DNA of 64,000 bases, from positions 3,224,001 to 3,288,000 of the forward strand of contig NZ_CP022987.1 in assembly GCF_004022565.1 (NCBI RefSeq), given 5' to 3'. The stretch is from Pollutimonas thiosulfatoxidans (GTDB lineage: Bacteria; Pseudomonadota; Gammaproteobacteria; Burkholderiales; Burkholderiaceae_B). The translations under genes and the position numbers were made by a program. This document shows positions 28,033-36,539 of this stretch, piece after piece (the first letter of the stretch is position 1; each line of letters starts with the position of its first letter). The notes beneath the pieces are model-generated. The model did not search any database, was not told where the DNA came from, and saw nothing but the letters and a program-made list of their open reading frames with translations.

Positions 28033-30009
28033 GTGGTGCAAGACCTGCCTACGAAAAGTACATCCGCAGGACCATGGACTTTCCCGGCGCTGGTAATGCA
28101 ACATGCCAAGCTGCGGGGCGCCCGTCCCGCGATGCGCGAGAAAGACCTCGGTATATGGCAGACGATAACGTGGGCTGAGGTCGCACAGCAAGTGCGTACC
28201 CTGGCCCATGGCCTGGCGACGCTGGGTGTGCAACCGGGCCACCATGTGGCCGTTGTCGGAGAGAACCGTCCACGCCTGTATCTGGCGATGATGGCCACGC
28301 AGGCGCTGGGCGCCATTCCTGTGCCGCTATATCAAGACGCCGTTGCACAAGAAATGCTGTACGTCCTGCAGGACGCCGAGATACGCGTAGCCGTGGTCGA
28401 GGATCAAGAGCAGGTCGACAAAATGCTCGAGCTTGGCGAACGTTGTCCGGCCCTGGCGCATGTGGTGTATGACGATCCGCGCGGCCTGCGCAATTATCCG
28501 CCCGGCATGCTGCTGGCCTTCGAGCGCCTGCTTGAAATCGGTCAGGACCACGCCGCTGCGCATCCCACCTACGTCGACGACGCCATGGCTGCCATCGATC
28601 CGGACGACGCGGCCGCCATGTTCTACACCTCTGGCACCACTGGCAAGGCCAAGGGGGTCATGCTTACGCACCGCGCCTTGATCGACCGCGCCGTCGCCAT
28701 ACAACAGATGGAGAACCTGACGGACCAGGAAGACGTGCTGGCCTACCTGCCGCCCGCCTGGATAGGCCAGAACATGTTCTCGTACACGCAGTTCCTGGTT
28801 ACCGGGTTTACGGTCAACCACCCCGAGTCGCCCGAAACGGTGTCCATCGACATGCACGACATCGGGCCCACCTATTACTTTGCGCCGCCACGCGTGCTCG
28901 AAGGCCTGCTGACCCATGTCATGATCCGTATGGAGGACGCCAGCGCCCTCAAGCGCGGCATCTTTCAGGCCTTCATGAAGCTGGCCCGGCGTGTTGGCGT
29001 TCGCATCCTCGATAAAGACCCCACCGTCAGTGTCTGGGATCGTTTCAAGTACCGCCTGGGCGACCTGCTGATGTACGGGCCGCTGCGCAACGCACTGGGC
29101 ATGAGCCGTGTGCGTATCGCCTACACCGCCGGCGAGGCTATCGGCCCCGACCTGTTCGCCTTTTATCGCTCCATAGGCATCAATCTGAAGCAGCTCTACG
29201 GCTCGACCGAGACGTCGGTTTTCGTGTGTGTGCAGGCCGATGGCCACGTTCGCGCCGATACCGTTGGGCCGCCTGTGCAGGGGGTGGATATCCGGGTGGC
29301 CGAGAACGGCGAGATCCAGCTGCGCAGCCCGGGCATGTTCAAGGGCTATTACCGCAATCCCGAGGCCACGGCCGAATCCTATACCGACGATGGCTGGTAT
29401 CACACCGGCGATGCGGGCTACCTGGATACCGATGGCCAACTGAAGATCATCGATCGCGCCAAGGATGTCGGAAAACTGGCGGACGGCAGCCTTTTTGCCC
29501 CCAAGTACATCGAAAACAAACTGAAATTTTTCCCATACATCAAAGAGGCCGTCGCCTTCGGCGCTGACATGCCCGAGGTCTGCGCCTTCATCAACATCGA
29601 CCTGGAAGCCGTGGGCAACTGGGCAGAGCGCCGCGGACTGCCCTACGCCGGCTACACCGACCTGGCCAGCAAGCCCGAGGTCTATGAGCTGATCGCCGAT
29701 TGCGTCAATCAGGTCAACGCCGATCTGGCGACCGACCCCAAGCTGCAGGGCTCGCAGGTTTATCGCTTCCTGATCCTGCACAAGGAACTCGACCCCGACG
29801 ACGACGAACTGACTCGTACGCGCAAGGTAAGGCGCGGCTTCATCGCCCAGAAGTACGGGGTACTGGTCGAGGCGCTGTTCCAGGGCCGCAGCAGTCAATT
29901 CATCGAAACCGAAGTCAAGTTCGAGGATGGGCGCAGCGGCATGATCTCGGCCGACCTCAAAATCGCCACCGCAACGGTTTATTCCGGCAACACCAAGAAG
30001 GCTGCATAA
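28033..30009 (+). CDS. AMP-forming acyl-CoA ligase (long-chain fatty-acid type)
   Basis: This 658-residue enzyme would adenylate a carboxylic acid with ATP and transfer it to CoA. It has the P-loop-like motif YTSGTTGKAKGVMLTH near residue 200, the YGSTETS motif near 390 and the hinge/A8 region YHTGDAGYLDTDGQLKIIDRAKD. The length and the long insert before YGSTE match long-chain acyl-CoA synthetases rather than short-chain enzymes. A strong AAGGAG precedes two tandem GTG codons (28033, 28036); either may be the start. It abuts livG without a gap and leads a transporter operon, so its substrate may be the imported acid. The true substrate is not predictable from sequence. Confidence 0.88.
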   Translation: MVQDLPTKSTSAGPWTFPALVMQHAKLRGARPAMREKDLGIWQTITWAEVAQQVRTLAHGLATLGVQPGHHVAVVGENRPRLYLAMMATQALGAIPVPLYQDAVAQEMLYVLQDAEIRVAVVEDQEQVDKMLELGERCPALAHVVYDDPRGLRNYPPGMLLAFERLLEIGQDHAAAHPTYVDDAMAAIDPDDAAAMFYTSGTTGKAKGVMLTHRALIDRAVAIQQMENLTDQEDVLAYLPPAWIGQNMFSYTQFLVTGFTVNHPESPETVSIDMHDIGPTYYFAPPRVLEGLLTHVMIRMEDASALKRGIFQAFMKLARRVGVRILDKDPTVSVWDRFKYRLGDLLMYGPLRNALGMSRVRIAYTAGEAIGPDLFAFYRSIGINLKQLYGSTETSVFVCVQADGHVRADTVGPPVQGVDIRVAENGEIQLRSPGMFKGYYRNPEATAESYTDDGWYHTGDAGYLDTDGQLKIIDRAKDVGKLADGSLFAPKYIENKLKFFPYIKEAVAFGADMPEVCAFINIDLEAVGNWAERRGLPYAGYTDLASKPEVYELIADCVNQVNADLATDPKLQGSQVYRFLILHKELDPDDDELTRTRKVRRGFIAQKYGVLVEALFQGRSSQFIETEVKFEDGRSGMISADLKIATATVYSGNTKKAA

Positions 30010-30807
30010 ATGAGTTCAGGCGTTCGAGACCAGCGGATCGGGGGCACTCTCCTGGAAATGCGCAATATCTCCCTGGCTTTCGGGGGGGTCAAGGCGCTTA
30101 CTGATATATCGCTAGATGTCAAAGAGCACGAGATCCGCGCCATTATCGGGCCCAACGGCGCCGGTAAAAGCTCTCTGCTCAACGTCATCAACGGCGTTTA
30201 CACGGCACAGCAGGGCGAGATTACCCTGGCCGGTGTCAAGTTTGCCAAGATGAGCTCCCGGCGCGCCGCCGAGATGGGCATCGCCCGCACATTCCAGAAT
30301 CTGGCGCTGTTCAAGGGCATGAGCGTGCTCGACAACATCATGACAGGCCGCAATTTGCGCATGACCAGCGGGGTGTTGGCGCAGGCGTTCCGGCTGGGAT
30401 CCGCCGAGCGCGAAGAAATCGCGAATCGCGAATTTGTCGAGAACATCATCGACTTCCTCGAGATCCAGCCTTATCGCAAGATACCGGTTGGCCGCCTGCC
30501 CTATGGCCTGCAAAAGCGTGTCGACCTGGGCCGGGCGCTGGCCATGGAGCCGCGCATGCTGCTGCTTGATGAGCCCATGGCGGGCATGAATATCGAAGAG
30601 AAGCAGGATATGAGCCGCTTCATCCTTGACGTCAACGACGAATACGGCACGACCATCGTCCTCATCGAGCACGACATGGGGGTGGTCATGGATATCTCCG
30701 ACCGTGTCGTCGTGCTGGACTACGGCAAGAAGATTGGCGATGGCATGCCCGACGAAGTACGCCAGAACCCCGACGTGATCCAGGCCTATCTGGGCGCCAG
30801 CCACTAA
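30010..30807 (+). CDS. livG: Liv-type ABC transporter ATP-binding protein LivG
   Basis: This is one of two ATPases that power a branched-chain-amino-acid-type (HAAT family) importer at the inner membrane. The 265-residue protein has Walker A GPNGAGKSS near residue 45, a Q-loop, the modified signature LPYGLQKRVDLGRA, and Walker B LLLDEPMAGMN followed by the switch His in IEHDMG. The ATG directly follows the stop of the acyl-CoA ligase, so the two are probably coupled. Substrate specificity lies in the binding protein, not here. Confidence 0.93.
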   Translation: MSSGVRDQRIGGTLLEMRNISLAFGGVKALTDISLDVKEHEIRAIIGPNGAGKSSLLNVINGVYTAQQGEITLAGVKFAKMSSRRAAEMGIARTFQNLALFKGMSVLDNIMTGRNLRMTSGVLAQAFRLGSAEREEIANREFVENIIDFLEIQPYRKIPVGRLPYGLQKRVDLGRALAMEPRMLLLDEPMAGMNIEEKQDMSRFILDVNDEYGTTIVLIEHDMGVVMDISDRVVVLDYGKKIGDGMPDEVRQNPDVIQAYLGASH

Positions 30808-30822
30808 GCAAGGAAGACAGAC

Positions 30823-31752
30823 ATGGCATTTTTTCTGGAGACTCTCTTTGGCGGCCTGATGACCGGCATGCTGTACTCGCTGGTGGCGCTGGGGTTTGTC
30901 CTGATCTTCAAGGCTTCAGGCGTATTCAACTTTGCGCAGGGCGCAATGGTGTTGATTGCCGCCCTGTCCATGGCGCGCTTCTCTGAATGGATACCGCAAT
31001 GGCTGGGTATCGAAAGCCTGCTCTTGGCCAATGTGCTGGCTTTCAGTGTCAGCGCCGTGTTCATGTGGTTGATTGCCGTGGCCATCGAGCGCTGGGCCCT
31101 GCGCTATCTGGTCAATCAGGAAGGCACGACCTTGTTGATGGCGACCATAGGCATCGCATATTTCCTGGACGGCATGGGCCAGATGCTGTTTGGCAGCAAC
31201 GTGTACTCCATCGACGTTGGCATGCCCAAGGACCCCGTCTTTATCCTGGACAGCATGTTTGAGGGGGGGCTGCTGATCAGCCTCGAAGACCTCACTGCTG
31301 CCGGCGTGTCGGCACTGCTGGTGGCGGCGCTGGCTATTTTCTTCCAGTACACCAGTGTAGGACGCGCCCTGCGCGCGGTGGCCGACGACCACCAGGCCGC
31401 GCAATCGATCGGCATTCCGCTGAACCGCATCTGGGTGGTGGTGTGGACGGTGGCCGGTGTGGTGGCCCTGGTGGCGGGGGTGATCTGGGGCTCGAAGTTC
31501 GGCGTGCAGTTCACCTTGTCGACAGCTGCTTTGCGGGCCTTGCCGGTGGTGATCCTGGGCGGCCTCACATCCGTGCCCGGCGCCATTATCGGCGGCTTGA
31601 TCATCGGCGTGGGCGAGAAGCTGTCCGAAGTTTACCTGGGGCCTTACGTGGGCGGCGGCATCGAGATCTGGTTCGCCTACATGCTGGCATTGGTCTTCCT
31701 GCTGTTCCGTCCGCAAGGCCTGTTTGGCGAAAAAATCATTGACCGTGTTTAA
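30823..31752 (+). CDS. livH: Liv-type ABC transporter permease LivH
   Basis: This is the first of two inner-membrane permeases of the importer. The 309-residue protein is hydrophobic, with about eight membrane helices, starting FLETLFGGLMTGMLYSLVALGF. It contains the family hallmark FNFAQGAMVLIAA near residue 30 and the coupling-helix region GRALRAVADDHQAAQSIGI near 185-200, which contacts the ATPases. It starts 15 bases after livG and is followed 26 bases later by livM. Confidence 0.92.
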   Translation: MAFFLETLFGGLMTGMLYSLVALGFVLIFKASGVFNFAQGAMVLIAALSMARFSEWIPQWLGIESLLLANVLAFSVSAVFMWLIAVAIERWALRYLVNQEGTTLLMATIGIAYFLDGMGQMLFGSNVYSIDVGMPKDPVFILDSMFEGGLLISLEDLTAAGVSALLVAALAIFFQYTSVGRALRAVADDHQAAQSIGIPLNRIWVVVWTVAGVVALVAGVIWGSKFGVQFTLSTAALRALPVVILGGLTSVPGAIIGGLIIGVGEKLSEVYLGPYVGGGIEIWFAYMLALVFLLFRPQGLFGEKIIDRV

Positions 31753-31778
31753 GCGGCAACCAGAGGTCCGGGGATTCT

Positions 31779-32843
31779 ATGTTCTATCGTGAAAACGGCC
31801 AGTTTAAAAGCACCTACCGTGCAGACCAGCAGATATTTCCCATCCGTCAGGACAGGGCTTTCATGCTGGGCCTGCTGCTGGTCGCATTTGTCGTGGTACC
31901 GCTTACCGCCTCCAATTATTTCCTGCAAGCCATACTGACCCCCTTTCTGATTTTGTCGCTGGCAGCCATCGGCTTGAACATACTGGTAGGCTACTGCGGC
32001 CAGATATCCATCGGCTCGGGCGCCTTCATGGCGGTGGGCGCTTATGCGGCCTGGAACTTCGGCGTGCGCATGCCGGCCACCCCCCTGGTCGTGCAAATTT
32101 TGCTGGGCGGGGTGTTCGCCACCCTGGTCGGTGTGGTGTTCGGCGTGCCCAGCCTGCGGATACGCGGACTGTACCTGGCTGTGACGACACTGGCGGCGCA
32201 GTTCTTTGTTGACTGGGCTTTTCTGCGCATACCTTTCTTTACCAACTATTCGTCCTCGGGCAACGTATCCGTACCGGCGCTTTCAGCCTTCGGCCTGCCC
32301 GTGCAGACGCCGGGTCAGCGTTATGTATTCGTGCTGATTTTTGTGGTGGTGTTTGCGCTGCTGGCCAAGAACCTGGTGCGCGGCGCGATCGGACGGCAAT
32401 GGATGGCCATACGCGACATGGACGTGGCCGCCTCGGTGATCGGCATCCGGCCCATGTACGCAAAGCTCACGGCCTTTGCCGTCAGCTCTTTCATCCTGGG
32501 CGTCGCAGGCGCCTTGTGGGCTTATATCCATCTGGGCTCTTGGGAGCCCCTGGCCTTCGACCTGAACCGTTCGCTGCAATTGTTGTTCATCGTCATTATT
32601 GGCGGCCTCGGTTCTATTGTGGGCAGCTTTTTTGGCGCGGCGTTCATGGTGTTGGTGCCGGTGCTGCTGACCAACGTGCCCCACATGCTGGGCATGAGCC
32701 TGGGGATAGATACCGCTTCGCATATCGAACACATGGTGTTTGGCGCGCTGATCGTCTTCTTTCTGATCGTCGAGCCGCATGGCCTGGCCCGTCTTTGGAG
32801 CATAGGCAAGGAGAAGCTGCGTATCTGGCCCTTCCCACATTGA
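31779..32843 (+). CDS. livM: Liv-type ABC transporter permease LivM
   Basis: This is the second inner-membrane permease. The 354-residue protein begins with a hydrophilic stretch of about 25 residues, then many membrane helices. It has the LivM-type core ILVGYCGQISIGSGAFMAVGAY, FGVPSLRIRGLYLAVTTLAAQF, and a coupling-helix region RQWMAIRDMDVAASVIGI. The order livH-livM matches known HAAT operons. It is followed by about 97 bases of leader before the binding-protein gene, which has a strong Shine-Dalgarno. Confidence 0.92.
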   Translation: MFYRENGQFKSTYRADQQIFPIRQDRAFMLGLLLVAFVVVPLTASNYFLQAILTPFLILSLAAIGLNILVGYCGQISIGSGAFMAVGAYAAWNFGVRMPATPLVVQILLGGVFATLVGVVFGVPSLRIRGLYLAVTTLAAQFFVDWAFLRIPFFTNYSSSGNVSVPALSAFGLPVQTPGQRYVFVLIFVVVFALLAKNLVRGAIGRQWMAIRDMDVAASVIGIRPMYAKLTAFAVSSFILGVAGALWAYIHLGSWEPLAFDLNRSLQLLFIVIIGGLGSIVGSFFGAAFMVLVPVLLTNVPHMLGMSLGIDTASHIEHMVFGALIVFFLIVEPHGLARLWSIGKEKLRIWPFPH

Positions 32844-32940
32844 TTTTTAGTCGCAACATCTTAATCAGCAACCCGGCTGGCCCCTCCCGGCTACGCCGAA
32901 CACAAACGGTGCATACAGACACCATCAGGAGGACTTGGAG

Positions 32941-34260
32941 ATGAAACGTTCCTTAAAATATGCCGCAGCGATGCTGGCCGTTGCCGGCACACTGGCTACG
33001 GTTTCGGTACCGGCCGCCGCTGCTGACGAGCAGTTCATACCATTGCTGGCTTACCGTACCGGTTCGTTTGCGCCCTTGGGCATACCTTGGGCCAATGGCA
33101 AGATGGACTACCTCAAGCTGGTCAATGAGCGCGATGGCGGCATCAACGGCGTGAAGATCATTTACGAAGAATGCGAAACCGCCTATGCGACCGACCGTGG
33201 CGTAGAGTGCTACGAGCGCCTGAAAGACAAGCACGGTGGCGCGTCGGGCTTCGATACGCAGTCCACCGGTATTACGTTTGCGCTGACAGACAAGGCCATT
33301 GTCGACGGCGTGTCCATTGAAACCATGGGCTATGGCCTGTCGCAGTCGGCCGACGGCTCGGTCTTCAAATGGAACTTCCCGCTGCTGGGGACCTACTGGA
33401 CCGCAGCCGACGTCATGATCCAGGACATTGCCAAGAAGGTAGGCGGGGAAGACAAGCTGAAAGGCCAGAAGATCGCCCTGGTCTATCACGACTCGCCCTA
33501 CGGCAAGGAACCTATCGCCTTGCTTGAATCGCGGGCCAAGGCCAACGGCTTCGAACTGCAGCTGTATCCGGTAACGGCGCCAGGCGTGCAGCAAAAATCC
33601 ACCTGGCTGCAGATCCGCCAGAAACGTCCTGATTTCGTCCTGTTGTGGAGCGCCGGCATCATGACGCCGACGGCCATACGCGAGGCTCAGGCGGTAGGCT
33701 ATCCACGCGACAAGATGTACGGCATCTGGTGGGCAAGCTCTGAAAACGACGTCCAGGATCTGGGCGAAGTGGCCAAGGGCTATAACGGCATCACCGTCCA
33801 CAACAGCGCCGACCACGGCAGGGTGCACGAAGACCTGAAAAAGCATGTGTACGACAAGGGCCAGGGCACGGATACCGACGGCAAGTATGTGGGCACCATT
33901 GCCCATACTCGCGGCATGATGATTTCCATGTTGCAGGTAGAGGCCATCCGCACCGCGCAAGAAGAGTACGGCAAAGGCAAGCACATGACGCCCGAGCAGG
34001 TTCGGTGGGGCTTCGAGAACCTGAACATCACGGATGCGCGTCTGGAAGAGCTGGGCTTTGCCAAGCTGATGCGCCCGGTGAAGACCAGTTGCAGCAATCA
34101 CATGGGCGACGACTGGGCTCGCATCATTCAGTGGGATGGCAAGAAGTTCAACATCGTTTCCGACTGGTATCAGTCCGACAAGAAGTACGTCGATCCGCTG
34201 GTGAAAGAGCTGGGCGCCAAGTACGCCAGCGAGAAGAAGCTGGAAGTGCGCAAGTGCTAA
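32941..34260 (+). CDS. Periplasmic substrate-binding protein of the Liv-type transporter
   Basis: This periplasmic-binding-fold (type I) protein captures the transporter's ligand. The 439-residue precursor begins MKRSLKYAAAMLAVAGTLA with a signal peptide likely cleaved after AAAA in VPAAAA-DEQ. The mature part shows GSFAPLGIPWANGKMDYLKL and the later LVYHDSPYGKE and SAGIMTPTAIREAQ segments of the family. The ATG at 32941 follows AGGAGG by eight bases, the best ribosome site in this cluster, consistent with high expression of binding proteins. Similar proteins occur beside acyl-CoA ligases in many Burkholderiales, and the ligand may be an organic acid rather than an amino acid. Confidence 0.9.
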   Translation: MKRSLKYAAAMLAVAGTLATVSVPAAAADEQFIPLLAYRTGSFAPLGIPWANGKMDYLKLVNERDGGINGVKIIYEECETAYATDRGVECYERLKDKHGGASGFDTQSTGITFALTDKAIVDGVSIETMGYGLSQSADGSVFKWNFPLLGTYWTAADVMIQDIAKKVGGEDKLKGQKIALVYHDSPYGKEPIALLESRAKANGFELQLYPVTAPGVQQKSTWLQIRQKRPDFVLLWSAGIMTPTAIREAQAVGYPRDKMYGIWWASSENDVQDLGEVAKGYNGITVHNSADHGRVHEDLKKHVYDKGQGTDTDGKYVGTIAHTRGMMISMLQVEAIRTAQEEYGKGKHMTPEQVRWGFENLNITDARLEELGFAKLMRPVKTSCSNHMGDDWARIIQWDGKKFNIVSDWYQSDKKYVDPLVKELGAKYASEKKLEVRKC

Positions 34261-34280
34261 AGCTTGTTGGGTAGCACCCT

Positions 34281-34316
34281 GCATGCGGCGCCCGCCTGGC
34301 GCGGGCCGTCGCATGC
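34281..34316 (+). terminator. Intercistronic stem-loop between binding protein and livF
   Basis: GCATGCG (34281-34287) and CGCATGC (34310-34316) pair perfectly, and inner GCCCGC and GCGGGC arms extend the stem. Only a weak TTATTCATT follows, so this is more likely a partial terminator or a stabiliser of the upstream message than a full stop. It would raise the binding-protein to livF ratio. Confidence 0.5.
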
Positions 34317-34340
34317 TTATTCATTGCAGGAACCATCCGT

Positions 34341-35171
34341 ATGAATGCGAATGTCCAGGCCACGGCGCCGAACATACTGCTGGAAGTCAACGGCATCGAA
34401 GTTATCTACAACCATGTCATCCTGGTGCTTAAGGGCGTATCGCTTTCCGTACCTGAAGGCAAGATCGTGGCCTTGCTGGGCGCCAATGGCGCGGGCAAGA
34501 CGACGACCCTGCGCGCGATATCCAATTTATTGAAGGCCGAGCGTGGCGACGTCACCAAAGGGAATATCCAGTACCGCGGCGAGCGCATCGAAAGCCTGAC
34601 GCCGGCAGATCTGGTCAAGCGTGGCGTAGTCCAGGTCATGGAAGGACGGCATTGTTTCGCCCATTTGACCGTGGAAGAGAACCTGCTGGCAGGCGCCTAT
34701 ACGCGCTCGATCAGCCGGGCCGAGCTTAACGCATCGCTGGAAAAGGTCTACCAGTATTTCCCGCGGCTGAAGCAGCGCCGCAGCAGCCAGGCCGGCTATA
34801 CGTCGGGCGGCGAACAACAAATGACAGCCATCGGGCGCTCCCTGATGGCCGATCCCAACATGATCTTGCTGGACGAGCCCTCCATGGGCCTGGCACCGCA
34901 GATCGTGGAAGAAATCTTCGAAATCGTGCGCGACCTGAACCAGCGGGAGGGCGTGAGCTTCCTGCTGGCCGAGCAGAACACCAACATCGCCCTGCGCTAT
35001 GCCGACTACGGCTACATTCTGGAAAACGGGCGCGTCATGATGGACGGCGAAGCACGCGAGTTGGCCGAGAACGAAGACGTCAAAGAGTTCTACTTGGGGG
35101 TGTCCAGCGGCGAGCGCAAAAACTTTCGCGACACTAAATTCTACCGGCGACGCAAGCGTTGGCTGGCTTGA
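34341..35171 (+). CDS. livF: Liv-type ABC transporter ATP-binding protein LivF
   Basis: This is the second ATPase of the importer. The 276-residue protein has Walker A GANGAGKTT near residue 50, the signature region YTSGGEQQMTAIGRSLM, Walker B ILLDEPSMGLAPQIVEEIF and the switch segment LAEQNTNIA, where most ABC ATPases have His after the acidic residue; the change to Gln/Asn is usual for LivF. The C-terminal extension (RKNFRDTKFYRRRKRW) is basic. It follows the stem-loop after the binding-protein gene and precedes the second ligase by 18 bases. Confidence 0.93.
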   Translation: MNANVQATAPNILLEVNGIEVIYNHVILVLKGVSLSVPEGKIVALLGANGAGKTTTLRAISNLLKAERGDVTKGNIQYRGERIESLTPADLVKRGVVQVMEGRHCFAHLTVEENLLAGAYTRSISRAELNASLEKVYQYFPRLKQRRSSQAGYTSGGEQQMTAIGRSLMADPNMILLDEPSMGLAPQIVEEIFEIVRDLNQREGVSFLLAEQNTNIALRYADYGYILENGRVMMDGEARELAENEDVKEFYLGVSSGERKNFRDTKFYRRRKRWLA

Positions 35172-35189
35172 TGGCAGACAGGAATCATC

Positions 35190-36464
35190 ATGAGCGAATA
35201 TTTCGAACAGCGTGAAGCCGCCGCGCCTGACGAGCGCGAGCGCGACCTGCTCGCTCGCCTGCCCGACGCGCTGAAGCGTGCACGTGGGCGCGCACCAGCC
35301 ATTGCGCAGCAGTTGCAAGGGCTGGATCCAGACGCCATACGGCAGCGAGCCGACCTGGAAGCCATACCCGTCATACGGAAAAGCGAATTACTCCAAGCGC
35401 AATTGGCGGCGCGGCAACAGCAGCCGGCTGGCGCACCGGTGGACGTCAGCCGCATCTTTGGCGGCTTCTCTGCCATAGGTTGGGGCGAGGCCGCAAGAGT
35501 CTTCGCTTCGCCCGGCCCCATCTACGAGCCCGAAAGCTGGCGCCCGGATTACTGGGGCTTTGCACGCGCCTTGCATGCGGCGGGTTTCCGCCGGGGCGAA
35601 CTGGTCTATAACTGCTTTTCCTATCATTTCACGCCGGCTGGCTCCATGATGGAGACCGCTGCGCATGCCCTGGGCTGCACGGTGTTTCCCGGCGGCGTCG
35701 GTCAAACCGAACAGCAAGTGCAGGCCATGGCCGACCTGGCACCCGCGAACTATGCCGGCACGCCCAGTTTCCTGAAGATCATCCTCGAAAAGGCCGACCA
35801 GTCCGGCATCAGCCTGCCGTCACTGAAGCGCGCGCTGTTTTCCGGCGAGGCCTTCCCACCGTCGCTGTGCGCCTGGTTTGCCGAGCGCGGCATTGAAGGC
35901 TACCAGGCCTATGGCAGCGCCGACTTGGGCATGATGGCGTACGAAACCGAAAGCCGCGAAGGCCTGGTGGTTAACGAAGACATCATTCTGGAGATCGTAC
36001 GGCCCGGCACCAACCAGCCGGTGGCCGATGGCGAGGTCGGCGAGGTGGTCGTTACGACGCTCAACCCCGACTATCCCCTGGTTCGGTTCGGCACCGGCGA
36101 TCTGTCCGCCATCATGGCGGGCGCTTCGCCTTGCGGGCGCTCCAATATGCGCATCAAGGGTTGGTTGGGGAGGGCCGACCAGACCACCAAGGTGCGCGGC
36201 ATGTTTGTTCATCCCGGCCAGATCGCAGGGGTATTGAAGCGCCATCCCGAGGTGCGCAAGGCCAGGCTGGTGGTCAGCGGCAAGGTTGGCAGCGACGTGA
36301 TGGTGTTGAAGGCCGAACTGGCAGATCCCAACCCCCATGCGCTGGCACAACTGGCCTCGTCGGTACGCGAGCTGACCAAGCTGCGGGCCGACATCGAACC
36401 GGTAGAGCCAGGCAGCCTGCCCAACGATGGCAAAGTCATCGACGACATTCGCAGCTACGAATAA
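35190..36464 (+). CDS. Phenylacetate-CoA-ligase-like AMP-binding enzyme
   Basis: This 424-residue protein belongs to the PaaK-like branch of the adenylate-forming enzymes and probably makes an acyl-CoA from an organic acid. It has the PaaK-type region YNCFSYHFTPAGSMMETAAHALGC, FSGEAFPPSLCAWF, the YGSADLGMMAYE adenine/acid site, VVVTTLNPDYPLVRFGTGDLS and a C-terminal MRIKGWLGRADQTTKVRGMFVHP. PaaK itself has about 430-440 residues. The usual Ser/Thr/Gly P-loop of the larger ligases is weak here, as in other PaaK relatives. It closes the transporter operon, so the operon carries two different acyl-CoA ligases. The substrate is unknown; an aromatic acid is a reasonable guess. Confidence 0.87.
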   Translation: MSEYFEQREAAAPDERERDLLARLPDALKRARGRAPAIAQQLQGLDPDAIRQRADLEAIPVIRKSELLQAQLAARQQQPAGAPVDVSRIFGGFSAIGWGEAARVFASPGPIYEPESWRPDYWGFARALHAAGFRRGELVYNCFSYHFTPAGSMMETAAHALGCTVFPGGVGQTEQQVQAMADLAPANYAGTPSFLKIILEKADQSGISLPSLKRALFSGEAFPPSLCAWFAERGIEGYQAYGSADLGMMAYETESREGLVVNEDIILEIVRPGTNQPVADGEVGEVVVTTLNPDYPLVRFGTGDLSAIMAGASPCGRSNMRIKGWLGRADQTTKVRGMFVHPGQIAGVLKRHPEVRKARLVVSGKVGSDVMVLKAELADPNPHALAQLASSVRELTKLRADIEPVEPGSLPNDGKVIDDIRSYE

Positions 36465-36539
36465 GTTTATGGATTTTTAGCGCATGGCGATTGCAGTAAG
36501 ATGCGGCAAACTGCCACTCGTTTCTTACAGGGGAATCCC

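Noticed and set aside
28327..29898. A 523-codon open frame on the minus strand inside the acyl-CoA ligase gene
   Set aside because: It is antisense to a gene with clear motifs, its translation has no recognisable domain, and long antisense frames are expected in GC-rich DNA.
32953..34314. A 453-codon open frame on the minus strand opposite the binding-protein gene
   Set aside because: Same reasoning; the plus-strand gene has a signal peptide, an AGGAGG site and family motifs.
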